Shown: positions 1 through 11,345 of the stretch, one piece after another
Layout of the letters: every line of letters starts with the position of its first letter
How positions within the stretch are numbered: the first letter of the stretch is position 1
Assembly (NCBI GenBank): GCA_030685235.1
Contig: MU839306.1
Coordinates: forward strand, 1 to 31,390
Length of the DNA stretch: 31,390 nt
Origin: Copromyces sp. CBS 386.78
Lineage: Eukaryota; Ascomycota; Sordariomycetes; Sordariales; Sordariaceae
Reading direction: 5' to 3'
Position numbers and translations under genes: made by a program
The notes under the pieces: generated by a model
Database searches by the model: none
The model's input: the letters and a program-made list of their open reading frames with translations, nothing else
Told to the model about the DNA's origin: nothing

Positions 1-121
1 GAACCGTAAACGGTGAAGCGGTCAGGTTCGCAAACGATATCCTTCCAGAAAGGTCCGCATGGCGGCATGGTCGGACTGTGCCTATACCGTAACATTTATG
101 GCAGTGCGAAAAGACTTTCTC
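1..121. mobile_element. Right end of a DNA transposon (MITE-like family), cut by the window start
   Basis: Positions 101-121 match the right terminal repeat of the complete MITE at 4661-5075 (GTGCGAAAAGACTTTCTC, ending at 121). The adjoining 100 bases still contain CpA and TpG, unlike the TpA-rich DNA that starts at 122, so this is a structural boundary. No coding content is visible. The second, inner copy of the terminal motif is only partly recognisable (around 74-95). Only one end is in view, so the element's length and target duplication cannot be checked. Confidence 0.6.
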
Positions 122-689
122 ATTTAAAAAATAAACGATAAGAATATTATATTCTATAAGTATTACTATATATATTAAATTAGTAGAAATAGGCTAACGT
201 TACAATATACTTAGAAGCGGTATAGAAATTCTACGAGAATTATTTAAATAAGCCGACGCTACTAGATTAAATCGCTATAAAAAAGTAATATAAAATAATA
301 ACGGACCGGTAGTTAAAAGCGGATTAATTGCTACTAGCGGAGGTAAGAATAAATTAGCCGGTATTAGCGGGAAATACGGGGTATAAAAAATTGAGGAGGT
401 CGCTATATAAAGTAGTAGCGGCTATAGAGGCTTTTATAGGGTAGATTAAACGATTAATAAGTATTTTAATCGTTTTATATATTATTAGTTAGTTATACAG
501 CTTTTTTTAGTCCGGGGTAATATTATAGGGTTAATTTTATAATAATTTAAAATATACGGTTAACAATTATTAGAATTAGGGATTAGGCTATGGCTCCGAA
601 TATAATATAAGGCTATTACGGCCTTCGTAGAAGGCTACGATAGCTTTATTATCGTTATCGTTGCATAGGTCGTACTAGCTCTATAGTAT
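122..689. other. RIP-mutated AT-rich stretch, no recognisable gene
   Basis: This stretch has almost no CpA/TpG and many TAA/TAG triplets in every frame. Reading through stops on the + strand gives plausible protein-like runs (for example around 180-260), but none matches a family I recognise. It probably belongs to a degraded transposon. Confidence 0.4.
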
Positions 690-829
690 TTATAAAATTG
701 TTGTAGAGCTAATCTCTCAAATTGGCTTCTATAAAGACCAATCTGGGATCGTACCCTTGAACCTTTCCTCTTACTCCTTCGTACAATTACGTATATTCTT
801 ACCTACCTTGTGCCTTTGCACCGTGATAA
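690..829 (+). repeat. Possible 3' part of a degraded LTR
   Basis: This is a CpA/TpG-containing patch. Its last 65 bases (CTCCTTCGTACAATTACGTA to CCGTGATA) align with the last 65 bases of the solo LTR at 872-1124, which also ends CCGTGATA. It could be the end of the 5' LTR of the gag-bearing relic downstream (1130-3599), into which the solo LTR later inserted. The expected LTR start (T[A/G]TCACAGG) was not found upstream, so the left limit is a guess. Confidence 0.35.
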
Positions 830-871
830 CTCGCCTCTATATAGTAGATTAAGAGGCCATCTTATTCTATT

Positions 872-1124
872 TGTCACAGGGTTAACCCTGTGTTGGGTTG
901 CCTTGTGCCAGCGTACAGCAGCTTCTAAGACTGCTGTCGCTGGTAGATGTGCCGCGCCAGTCGTGATTGGCCAATGGTACTCCTGCCGTGGACCCACTAG
1001 GGTTCACGGCTCGAGGAGTCCCATAAAGGCTATCCTTCTGCGCGCACATCTACACTTCTTCCTTTTCTCTCCTTCGTGCAATTACGTATATCTTCATCTG
1101 CACTCCAGCCTTTCACCCGTGATA
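872..1124 (+). mobile_element. Solo LTR of a Ty3/Gypsy-like retrotransposon, 253 bp
   Basis: It starts TGTCACAGGG and ends ACCCGTGATA, so its ends are short inverted repeats. It is flanked by a perfect 5-bp duplication CTATT (867-871 and 1125-1129), as made by retrotransposon integrases. No second LTR or internal region lies between the duplications, so this is a solo LTR left by LTR-LTR recombination. The start contains an 18-bp perfect palindrome (875-892). CpA/TpG are normal here, in contrast to both flanks, so it escaped RIP. The start and end motifs match the LTRs of elements 2 and 3 in this window, although the interiors differ. Confidence 0.85.
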
Positions 1125-1129
1125 CTATT

Positions 1130-2499
1130 ATACTATCTTTACTAGTACCTTTGTACCGTGCCCGTTATATTCTAGTGCCTGTATATTATTAAATTGACGA
1201 TTAGGATTAATGGCAATACTTGTATTAAGTTATTTAAGCTACTAGACTTTACCGTATCAATTTTCAAGTTAGGCTCGTAAATTAATTAGACGCAAGTTCG
1301 TTACCCCACTCTAAATTTAATACTCTACTTATAAACGGAAACGGCTACCCTCTTCCTAAAATTAATTATAAAACCTCGGCTAATTTAAATATTAAACGTT
1401 TATTATTAGTAGATTTAATATTAATATAGGCTTTAATGCCTTAATACCGGTTAATCCCTATTAACGTACTTATTAATTATTACGTTTTTATTTAATAAGC
1501 TATCCTTATAGTACTAAAATTATAGAAGAGGATTTCAATAAAGCCTACTAATATTAATTAAATTTCAACCTTAAAATCCTTATAAATAGCCTATTAAAGG
1601 AGGAATTTTACCTAAGCAATTAAGCAACTAAAAAATAATTATTTACGATTTTCCTCGCCTAATAGTAAAATTTACCTAATACTTTTAAAAATTAAACTTC
1701 TATTAGAAGTTAGACTTTTATAAATTAAATTTCTATTAGAAGTACTATTATTCCTACTATTAAAATTACAGTTACCCCGCCCCTATAATCTGCTAATCTA
1801 GAATTAATTATACCTCCAGGCGAACCCCTTTAATTAAACCGACTTTTATTATTAAAATTAAGCTAACTTCTATTAACGAATTAACCTTTAACTTCCTTAA
1901 ATCGGTATTAACTTTTAAATCGATTAGTATAATTAATTAATTTACTAGGATCTTCTGCTTTAAAACTTTTATAATCCGTTTTCCGTATTTATAAATTATT
2001 AAACCCGGACGAATTTACGAATTTACTAATTTAATTAATTAATAAACCTCTACTCAATATCCCTAAATAAGTTAACCAAAAATTTATAATACGAAGATCC
2101 GCACTTAGAAATTAAGTACTATATACCTTTAAATTTAAGGATAATTAAATCGGACTTAGGGTAGTCGATACTGGAAATCGGGCAATAAAACCCCGTTTAC
2201 TTTAAAACTAATCCTTCGCCGACTATAATTAAATTTAGAATTTTAATTTTATATTTAATAGTAATATTAAATTTAATATAAATATTCTATAGAAATTAAA
2301 TAATACCGAACGAAGTCTAATATAAGGTCGATAGGTCTTAAACCGGCTTTAAAACCTTTAGAAAATTCGAGAATTAGCGGGATAAGTATCGACTTCCGTA
2401 AGTCTACTATTAATTTCCGTAAATTAATATTAATTAATAACAATTCTAAGAGACTTCCCTATATCCCCTCTAATAAAAGATTAACGAAATTTAATTTAA
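1130..2499 (+). other. RIP-mutated AT-rich DNA upstream of the gag relic
   Basis: Only the first 100 bases or so (to about 1230) retain CpA/TpG. The rest is saturated with TpA. It reads as the 5' part of the same retrotransposon relic as 2500-3599, but no motif could be identified in it. Confidence 0.35.
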
Positions 2500-3599
2500 A
2501 ATTAATAAAATCAAATTTAACTATTTCAATCTACTATTAACGAGGAAGAAGAACCAAAAGTATTTAAAAAATTAACGTTTAATTTACCCGAATTCTTATA
2601 GTTAATTATATTAAATCGAAGCGATTTAAAAATTATAGTAATTAATAAGGAATAAGCTAATTTATTAGCCGCCGCCTTCGAAAGGGCAAAAATAACCTCC
2701 AATTAAAATATAGCCAATTTAATTGTATAAACTTTTACTAAATATAAAATTAAACCCCCCGTTACTACTATTCAACTAGTTAATAACCCTCCCCTTTATT
2801 AATCTTTATTAAGAACTTCGGATATTAAATATTTCAACCCCTTTCTTAACGACCTATCGGGTATAAGAATTATATTAAATAGGAAAAATACTAAATATTA
2901 CAACGTATACGCGTGTTGTAATAGATTTCTTACTTTCGAAAAAATATATAGCGAAAGGGAAATTTAGAAAGTCTAAACTTAATACTTATAAAGCCTACCA
3001 CTAATTTAACATTCTTATATCCTTTTTAATAATAACCGAGAATTCTTATTAATAGGACGAATTAAAATTATTTATAACAAATTAAAAAAACGCTTAAAAA
3101 CCGATTATTTAAATACTATAAATTATTTTTATAAATCTAAATTTACTTTATATAATATAGTAAATAGGAAGGATATTACCTTATTTATTTAAATAATTAT
3201 TAAAAATATTAGAATTTATAATTTTCTAAAGTACGTCTAAATAATTGCTACCTTTAAAACTTTTAATAGCGAAATCTAATCCGAATTAAATAAATCGAAA
3301 GTAAATATAACGTTAAGCGCCTTCTTTAAAAATATTTAAAATAAAGAAAGCATTTTAAAATATAGGGTTTAACGGTAGAAATTAATTACTAGTCTATTAA
3401 AAACCTAATTTTAATATTAAAATGATTATAATAATTAAAATTAACGAAGCAATTTTAATAGAAACCTTAATAATTAAAATTATAATTACGCTAATAACCC
3501 GACTTACTTACGAATTTAACTTCGAACTAAAATTAATAATAAATTTTAGTATAATTAAACTAACCTTAATACTAAATCGTTAATAAACTTATATATACC
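2500..3599 (+). pseudogene. Gag-like polyprotein relic of an LTR retrotransposon (element 1)
   Basis: With TAA/TAG read as mutated Gln/Trp codons, the + strand gives a long hydrophilic reading frame. It includes a segment around 2930-3130 resembling the retrotransposon gag core: an aromatic/Trp-type motif, a 'REFLLIGR' stretch, then a basic helix. An Asn/Arg-rich tail follows near 3420-3560, like the nucleocapsid end of gag. No zinc knuckle can be recognised. The frame runs directly into the 5' LTR of element 2 at 3600, so element 2 appears to have inserted into this gene. The continuation to the right was not found. The family assignment is inferred from weak similarity and composition. Confidence 0.4.
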
Positions 3600-3850
3600 T
3601 ATCACAGGGTTAGACCTGTGATGTGCTGTGCTGCACTGACTACACATGTGCTGTGCCGACTAGAGCCCAGAGCTCTGGCCACGCTATATCCCTATTACGT
3701 ACAGCCTTACGTACCCGCGTACGGTCTAGCCTATAGGGCTCTCGCCTATATAACCAAACTTCCGCGCACACTTCCTTCTCTCCTCCCTTCTCCTTATATA
3801 ATAATATATATTATACCCTACTTATAATAGTGCCCTTTCGCCCCGTAATA
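3600..3850 (+). repeat. 5' LTR of element 2, 251 bp
   Basis: It starts TATCACAGGG and ends CCCCGTAATA, the same end motifs as the other LTRs here. The first 180 bases or so keep CpA/TpG and include the inverted repeat ATCACAGG/CCTGTGAT (3601-3608 and 3615-3622). The 3' LTR copy at 11219 is the same sequence with about 20 C-to-T or G-to-A changes in 54 bases. The right limit rests on the shared terminal motif and is less certain than the left. Confidence 0.75.
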
Positions 3851-3899
3851 GTTTATTATATTTAATTATTACGCTACGCGCATTTATTATTATAAAAGG

Positions 3900-6420
3900 A
3901 AGATTATTCGTATCTCGATTGCGGCAATTAATTAATTAAGATTTAACCTTGCGCGTTCCTAACCCTAATTGCGAATTTAATTATTAAATTAGGTAAAATA
4001 CTAAGCCGAATATTATTAATTAAGATCGTTTATACTTTTTTTCTTCCCTTATATTTATTAAAGTATATTTAATCTAATAATTAATATTTAATTCTATTAT
4101 TCTCTAAATTTAGCCTATAACCGATAACTTTATTACTATTATAATTGTTAACGTTATCGTAGTAACTATTAGTTTAAATTATTAGGATAATTTAATAGTC
4201 TTCGTTTAAACGTTCGAAAGTTTTTATTATTAAGTAATTAAAATTTTAATCCCTATTTCTTAAGTTTATACCTTTATTAATTTTCCCGCTTTTAAAACCT
4301 TCTTTTCTACTTTCTACCGTTTATTCTATAATGATATTATCGTTATTAGAACCGACGCCCGCGACTTTAAAGAAAACTTTATTATAATTAAGGAAGAAGT
4401 TGTTTATTCCTAAATTTGTATTAGGGATTTTAATTACGAAGTTATTTACAAGGAGAGTAATATTATAATTATTTATATTTAATATTTATTCGCCGTTTAG
4501 ACTAGTGTAAAGGATTATATAGAATAAATTAAATCGCTTTACGAATAAATTACTATTTTTAAAAAGGAGTTTAGTAATTTTCGTATTATATTCGCGGCTA
4601 TTTTTTAATTTTAGAAGGACTGTTATTAAAAGGCCCTTCTTAACCTTCGTATTTAATTTTGAGAAAGTCTTTTCGCACCGCCATTAAAGTCTATTCGCAC
4701 CGCCGTCCAAAATGAAAATTCAAAGTCACTCTACCAAAACAAGAGTTTATAGCCTCAAAGTAGGCTTGGAATTTTTGTAATTTTCTACTCTATTTAATGG
4801 GGCCTAAATCGGCCTTTAGATACTGCCGCAGCATTTAAACCTACTAATAGTTTAATGAAAAGAAAAACTTATTTTGGAATTTCCTATATCTCTTAAAATA
4901 GTAAATCGGAAAGAGGATAGAAGAGTTAGTAACTATTTTATAATAGAGAAAGTCTTACGGAACTTAAAAATACTACTTTTATATTTGGAGGTTACTATTT
5001 GCTTAAGTTATACCTTATAAAAGTTTTGGACGGCGGTGCGAATAGACTTTGATAGCAGTGCGAAAAGACTTTCTCTTAATTTTAGAATATTAGCCCGGCT
5101 CCCCCCCCGCCGTCCCTTAGCTTTAATTCCTACCCCCCTTTACCTTTTAATATACTTAATAATCCCGGCGATAATAATAATACTATAAATACTAGCGAGA
5201 ATAATAGCGGCTATAGGTCGGTATTATGTATTATTATTACCCCTACCTTTAATAATAAAGAATTATTAATCGAACGTACTATTAAATATTATATTTAGTA
5301 TATATATATATAATTTATTTAAGTAAATAAATTAAAGGTCTTTATTAACGAGCGCCCTAAGTTTTCCTTTATTGTCTGCTTTATCGAAAGCATTTTGCTT
5401 GAAGCTATTGAAATTAAATTAAATAAAGTTATCTTCGGCGAACCTTATAAATAAGGTACTACCTTCGAACTCTTTAGCGAATTAAATAAAAAGTACGATA
5501 ATATTAATATTATTGTCAAATTCCGCTACGCCCTTAAGGATTTTAAAATATTTAAAAGTATAAAATAGACCGATTTTAAAGAAAAATTTATTATATTTAT
5601 CGATAAATATAAATTCGATAATAATATAAAAATTTATTACTTCCGTTAGAAGATTAACGATTACGTTCGCTTCGCCCTTTTTTACTAATATCCTTAGTCC
5701 GCCGATAATAAATTTAACGAATAGTTTAAAACTATTTGTAATTTCGCTAAAGCTTTAGAAAATAAAAATTAGCGTAAAAAATAGACTAATTTATTCTATA
5801 AAATTAATATAATTAATGCTTCCGCTCCTACCGGTCGTTCTAATATTTCTGTAACCAAAGCGACTATTAATTAAAGTAATAATGCGATAAATTTTAACGT
5901 TATAACCGAAACGGATATTTAAATATTTCGTATAATCGAAATTAGCGTTTTTAAATATCGTATAAAAATAAGTATTTATACCCGCTACGGAAGGCCCGGC
6001 TATTACTTTACTAATTATTACGCCCGTATTAATTTTAAAAAGGAAATTAAGCCTTATAATAATTATAATAAAAGCTGCGGCAGTAATATTAGCAATATTA
6101 ATAACGGTAATAATAATTATAATAATAGCGGTAATAATAACGGCACTTCTAATAATAGAAGTAACGGCAATTATAATAATAATAACGGCGGTAATAATAA
6201 TAATAATGGTAATAATTAATAGTAGTCCGCCTAAAGCTAATATAATTATAGATAGTAGCGCCCTAATTATAGTAGTAATTATTATATTAACGCTATAAAC
6301 CCTGGGGCTCTAATTCCCGGTACCTCGGCCCCCAACTATTATAATTCTATTCCCGCTTATTAATCCGGTTTTATCGGCCCGGTTATAAGTAACGAGAATA
6401 ATTTTATTTCGGGCTAAAGA
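3900..6420 (+). pseudogene. Gag polyprotein relic of element 2, with zinc knuckle
   Basis: This is the structural protein of the retrotransposon particle. Reading through TAA/TAG on the + strand gives a capsid-like region before and after the MITE (frame resumes near 5076), with the best retrotransposon-gag similarity around 5380-5770. A nucleocapsid CCHC zinc knuckle follows at 5977-6018 with exact C-x2-C-x4-H-x4-C spacing. All four ligand codons are now TAT or TAC (Tyr), as RIP predicts for TGY and CAY codons. A Gly/Asn-rich low-complexity tail follows (about 6060-6230), then a Pro/Gly stretch near 6300-6370. The start codon and N-terminus are not resolvable. Confidence 0.75.
4661..5075. 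mobile_element. MITE, 415 bp, with 52-bp terminal inverted repeats and 8-bp target duplication
   Basis: The left end (4661-4712) and the inverted right end (5024-5075) match over about 52 bases, with three mismatches, all C/T differences. Each begins GAGAAAGTCTTTTCGCAC. The flanks carry a perfect 8-bp duplication TTAATTTT (4653-4660 and 5076-5083). Inside each terminal repeat the motif AAAGTCT(T/A)TTCGCACCG occurs twice at a 22-bp interval, and a partial third copy lies at 4946-4960. There is no coding capacity, so a transposase must have been supplied in trans. An 8-bp duplication fits hAT or Zisupton/KDZ-type elements. The superfamily is not established. It is inserted in the gag of element 2. 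Confidence 0.9.
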
Positions 6421-9400
6421 AATATATAGCTTCCTAATTAAATTGCATTTAAAAGTATAAATCTAATAAATATAGAAGAAATAACGGGACCGTCCCTATA
6501 TAGTTAAATATTATTAGAATAAATAGATTTTTAGTAGATAGCTGTTATAAATACTTTAATTTATTAAATCTTTCTATTTATTTATTTTACGGATTATGTA
6601 AATTATATTATATTATTTTCGTTAATAACGGATATACCGCCCTTAATTTTATTAATCGTTATTTTATTTACTATTACCGTCTCCCTTTTTTTCCGCTCGC
6701 CGTTCCTAAGTTATTATACCTCGTTAATAACTAAGCTAAAGGTAATATTATTTACTTCTTTAAATTTATAATATAGGCGGGAATTTACTATAAAATTATT
6801 AATTTATTAATTTACAATTTAATTGAAAATAACCCTATTATCTTAAATTACCTATAGCTCGTTTATTACGCCCTAAATATCGATTAGCTTAATAATTTTC
6901 TTCGGTTTAATTTTATTTATAAATAATATAATTATTTCCCGCCCGGGAGTTTAAATTATACTACCCCGCTTTCGAACCGCCACTTCACAACTCTACGACT
7001 ATTAATTCAACGTTTATACTATAGCCTAATAGTAGAGGATATAAATAATAAAAGCGAATTTAATTAATATAATAAAATAGTAATTATTAAACGGCTATTT
7101 ATTTCCGCTATAATTAAATATATTACTTATTAATAATTCTACCGTTTTAAATATAGGGTCGTTAACCGGTTAGGTACTACCCTGCTTAAAAAAATAAAAG
7201 GCGGTAACGTAATTATATTATTAGCTCTATCCTCGGCGCTTCCTTTAATACTTCACCCGGCGCCCTACTGTTAAGCCGGCGGCGTAAGGACTTCTACGGT
7301 AGATTACCGAATCCCGGTCCGGCTCTATAATATTCCGGTTAATCCTATTAACCTTAATAATATTAAAGAATTTCCTACTATAACGTTCAATTAATTAGTA
7401 GAAACTTATAAATTCTAAATTATCCGTACGATTTAAATTAATTTAAATGAAAATATCCGTAGGTTAACTGAAGAAGACGAAAAATTAAATAAGGAGGGGC
7501 ATATTTTAAACCCCTAGAGTATAAATAATAATTTTACACCCAATATAATAGCGGAAATATTATTAAATAAAGGCTAACGGTTTAAACACTTTTTTAATAA
7601 TAAATATTATTATTAGATTAACGTTTTAATAAGAAAAGGAGATAAAACCGCCTTAAAGGCTGTAAAAATTTCTAATTCTATCTAAATTAATAATATTAAT
7701 AACGATTTTCCCCGTTGTAAGGACGCAATTAATAAGTATTTTATAGTAAACGGCATTATTATTAATAAAATTATATCGGAGAATGCAGTCTAATTTTACA
7801 AAAAAGTTAATAAACCCCTTAAAACGGTCGTAAAAATTTAAATTAAATTCCTATAACAATATTAATATTATATATAAACCTTTTTATAAGAGTGAGCGGA
7901 TATCTTTCTTCTCTATAAGGTATACAACTTAAAAATCGAATTCCGTCCGGGAATAACCCTTCCCGCTTTTTACGAACGCGTATTTAATCCTAACGAACTT
8001 AATATTATTAAAAAATAAATTAATAATATACTTTAGAAGAAATTTATTAAGCCTTTACAATTAGAAGCCTTTACGCCGCTACTCTTTATTAAAAAACTAA
8101 GAAATAGAATTCGTATTTATATTAATTATCGCGGCATTAATAATATAACCCTTTAATCCTATTATTCCTTCCCACTTATTAAAAAAACCCTTAATACAAT
8201 TTACTACATTAAAATTTTTATTAAATTCGACGTAATTATTACTTTTAACCGCATCCGTATTAAATAAGGGTATAAATAGTTTACTATTTTTATTACCTAA
8301 TTTAACCTATTTAAATCTTTAATTATTCCCTTTAACTTATAAGGCGCCCTAAGTATATTTTGGAATTATATTAACAATATCCTATATAATATTTTTAATA
8401 TTTATACGACCGCTTACCTCGATAATATTTTTATTTATTCGAATAATATTAAAGATTATAAGCGGTATATTAATAACGTCTTTAATAAGCTAGTAAAAAT
8501 AGGTCTTAATATTAATATCGATAAATACGAATTTTATATAATAAGAATAAAATACTTAGGTTTAATTATTATATTTAGAAGTATCGAAATAGATTTAGAA
8601 AAGGTTAAAATTATTGCGGATTAGTAAACACCGGAATTAAAAAAGTCGTTATAGTTTTTCTTAAACTTCGTAAACTTCTACCGATAATTTATAAAAGAAT
8701 TTTCGATAATAACTATTCCGCTTTACGAATTTACGAAGAAGGATACTAATTAGTCTTAAAATAACCGGTACCAAGCCGCTTTTAAAACTCTTAAAAAAAT
8801 ATTTTTAGAAGGCCCTATTTTAAAGATTTATAATTAAACTAAAAAGATTGTAATTGAAATAAATGCCTCCAATTGGGTTATAGGAAATACTTTTTCCTAG
8901 TACGGGGATAATAGTATCCTCTACCCTATTATTTACTTTTCGGCCAAATATAATTCTTAGGAATATAATTACAATATATATAATAAAGAGTTATTTATAA
9001 TTATTAAAGTATTAGAGGAGTGGAGGCCGGAATTAGAAGGAATTTAATAGCCGTTCGATATCTTTACAGATTATAAGAATCTTTAAATATTTATAATTAA
9101 TAAATAGTTAATTTAACGATATATAAAATAATTTTAATTTTTATTTTGGTTTAACTTCCTAATTAAGTATATTCTAAGTTCGAAAAACCTTTACCTAAAT
9201 ACTTTAAGCCGCAAACCTAACGACTGCCCCGATAACGAAGAGGATAATCGTTTAACTACTCGTAAGCGAGTACTATTAAATCCTTCCTAATTCGAAGATA
9301 GCTATTTCGAATTTAATAACCTAGCGGCGAATTTTTTACTTTACTTATTAGGGCCTAATAACCTTAATACCCAATTAACTAACGATTTTATCCGTACTAA

Positions 9401-11180
9401 CTACAAAATTTCTATTTTTTTATAAGAATTAATTTCCTCCTTTACTAGCGAAGCCTATTAATAGCCTATTACTATTAGGAAAGTCTTCTATGAAGCCTTT
9501 TCGGAATATTATATTATTAACGGCATTATAAAATAGCGAGACTAAATAATTATCGATCCTTATAATAAGAATTTCTAATTTTAATTTATTAATTGCTAAT
9601 ATAATTCCCCGGGCGCTAATTATTTAAACTATAACGCTACGTACGAATTCTTATAATATAATTTCTATTAAAAGGGAATATATAATAATGTACGCCTTTT
9701 CTATAAAGGATATTTACCCTATATAAAGACTAAATCCTTAAAAAGAAGTTTAATTAATTATTTTAAATTAATTATAATCGCCTTCGCGCCGTAGACCAAT
9801 ATTTTAATCGATTATATTATACTATTATTATTAAGTACCTACTTAGGCCAAATTTTTAAATATATTACTATTATTATTAACCGATTTACTAAAATACAAT
9901 ATTATATTCCGATAGTAATTTTAAAAGCGGAAGAATTAGCGGACTAGTTTATTAATTATATTTATTCGATTTATAGCCTTCCAAATAGTATACTCTCTAA
10001 TAGAAGTACCCAATTTATTTTACAATTTTAATTTACCCTTTATAAACGGCTATCTGTAATTTGTAAACTTACTTCCGCTTTTTACCTTTAAACGAATACG
10101 TAAACCGAACGTATTAATGTAAAGATAGAATAATTTTTAAAAATTTATATTAATTAAATATAAATAGATTAAGTAAAATAACTACTATTAATAAAGTTCG
10201 TTAGCAATAATACTATCTCCTCGTTAATAAATATTTCTCCTTTTTTCGCCAATTACGAATATTACCCTTATATAGGTATAAAGCCCTATACCCCGCTACT
10301 ATTAAATTTCTTTCCAATTTAGTTTAAAAAATATTATAAAACTAACGAACTAGCGGACCGTTTTTAAAAAATTTAGGATTTCGTTATTTAATAATTTTAT
10401 TGTATATAGGAATAATATAAGGATAACGGTAATAAAAAGCGAATCGACTCTATTAAATACTATATTAATAATATAATTCTTTTTAATACGGCTAACTTCG
10501 TTAACAGACGTTTATATATGAAATTATATCCCCGCTAAGAAAGGCCCTTTAAAATTGTTTGCGATAAATCATATATAGTTTATTTCGCCCTACCCTCTAA
10601 TATAAAGTATTTATTAATTTTCTACGTCTCTATAATATAATTATAGTCTGGCTAAGGCCTTCTAGGCTAGCCTACTACGATCAATATCTAAATTAATGAA
10701 AGTAAGGTTATAATATAGACCGACGGCTAGGAGGAGTACGAAAAATAAATATTCGAACGTTTTATAAATTATTAATAAATAGGTAATAATAAGTATTAAA
10801 AATATAAAATCAAATAGAAGACCGATAACCCTACCTAAGAATTTATTAATAATATTATCGACTATAAATATTATTTTCAATAATTCTACTACGAATACCC
10901 GGACAAATTAATTCCCCCAAAAGTCTAGAAGGTTTTTAAACGCTTCGCTGCCAATACCTTAATATTAACGCTAGTACCGGTAGCCTCCGAATTACTATAA
11001 CGCTACTTTAACCACTTAATACGGTAAAAGACGGCCGCTACTATAAAAAATAGGACGTAAATAAATATAGAGGAAGGTTTATACTTTGCGTTTAAGAGGG
11101 TATTTTGGAAATTAATAGATATTTATAAGGATAAGAAGTTACGGGAGGGGTCTTAAATCTATTATTTTACGTATAAATAG
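6421..11180 (+). pseudogene. Pol polyprotein relic of element 2 (protease, RT, RNase H, integrase, chromodomain)
   Basis: Domains are seen after reading TAA/TAG as former Gln/Trp. The reverse transcriptase (about 8040-8620) has the fingers/palm motif YRGINNIT near 8130 and the catalytic box YLDN at 8415-8426, where the second Asp of YxDD has become Asn. The RNase H region is about 8780-9130, with 'NIYNKEL' near 8975. The integrase (about 9600-10330) has a former HHCC region near 9600-9720 and the core motifs 'SNRSTQF' (Asp changed to Asn) and 'TQTERIN'. The chromodomain is at about 10725-10890, followed by a short C-terminal extension. Protease cannot be located firmly in 6420-7500. The chromodomain marks a chromovirus, whose integrase is thought to target heterochromatin. 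The gene is dead. Confidence 0.85.
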
Positions 11181-11206
11181 ATTTTTCAATTCTTCGAACT
11201 TCTTTT

Positions 11207-11218
11207 AAGGGGGAATAG
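11207..11218 (+). other. Polypurine tract of element 2
   Basis: AAGGGGGAATAG lies directly before the 3' LTR start TATTATAAAG. Such a tract primes plus-strand DNA synthesis in LTR retrotransposons. Position and composition both fit. Confidence 0.7.
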
Positions 11219-11274
11219 TATTATAAAGTTAGACCTATAATATACTATATTATATTAACTATATATATACTATA
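11219..11274 (+). repeat. Truncated, RIP-mutated 3' LTR of element 2
   Basis: It aligns without gaps to the first 54-56 bases of the LTR at 3600. Every difference (about 20) is C to T or G to A, mostly CpA/TpG to TpA. Similarity stops at about 11274, where the LINE-like sequence begins. The remaining 195 bases of the LTR were not found elsewhere in the window. Confidence 0.8.
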
Positions 11275-11345
11275 AAAACGATTAAGAAAAAAACGCCGAA
11301 ACCGGAAACGCCGATTTCTGGTTAGGAAGTGCTCCAAAACGAAAA

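Larger units (their letters stand above)
3600..11274 (+). mobile_element. Ty3/Gypsy chromovirus relic (element 2), nearly complete, 3' LTR truncated
   Basis: The order is 5' LTR (3600-3850), gag, protease region, reverse transcriptase, RNase H, integrase, chromodomain, polypurine tract and the first 56 bases of the 3' LTR. Integrase lies after RNase H, which is the Ty3/Gypsy order. The body is heavily RIP-mutated and has dozens of in-frame TAA/TAG. A MITE is inserted in gag at 4661-5075. The 3' LTR stops at about 11274, where LINE-like sequence begins, so the target duplication cannot be confirmed (left flank ATACC, 3595-3599). Total length without the MITE is about 7.2 kb. Confidence 0.85.

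Noticed and set aside
803..1145. Open frames of 64 and 111 codons on both strands
   Set aside because: They lie mostly in the solo LTR and its flank, are open only because this DNA was not RIP-mutated, and show no protein features.
3618..3827. 69-codon open frame on the + strand
   Set aside because: It lies wholly inside the 5' LTR of element 2 and ends in low-complexity AT sequence.
10662..10880. 72-codon minus-strand open frame with hydrophobic content
   Set aside because: It is the antisense of the chromodomain region of element 2. The hydrophobicity comes from AT-rich codons.
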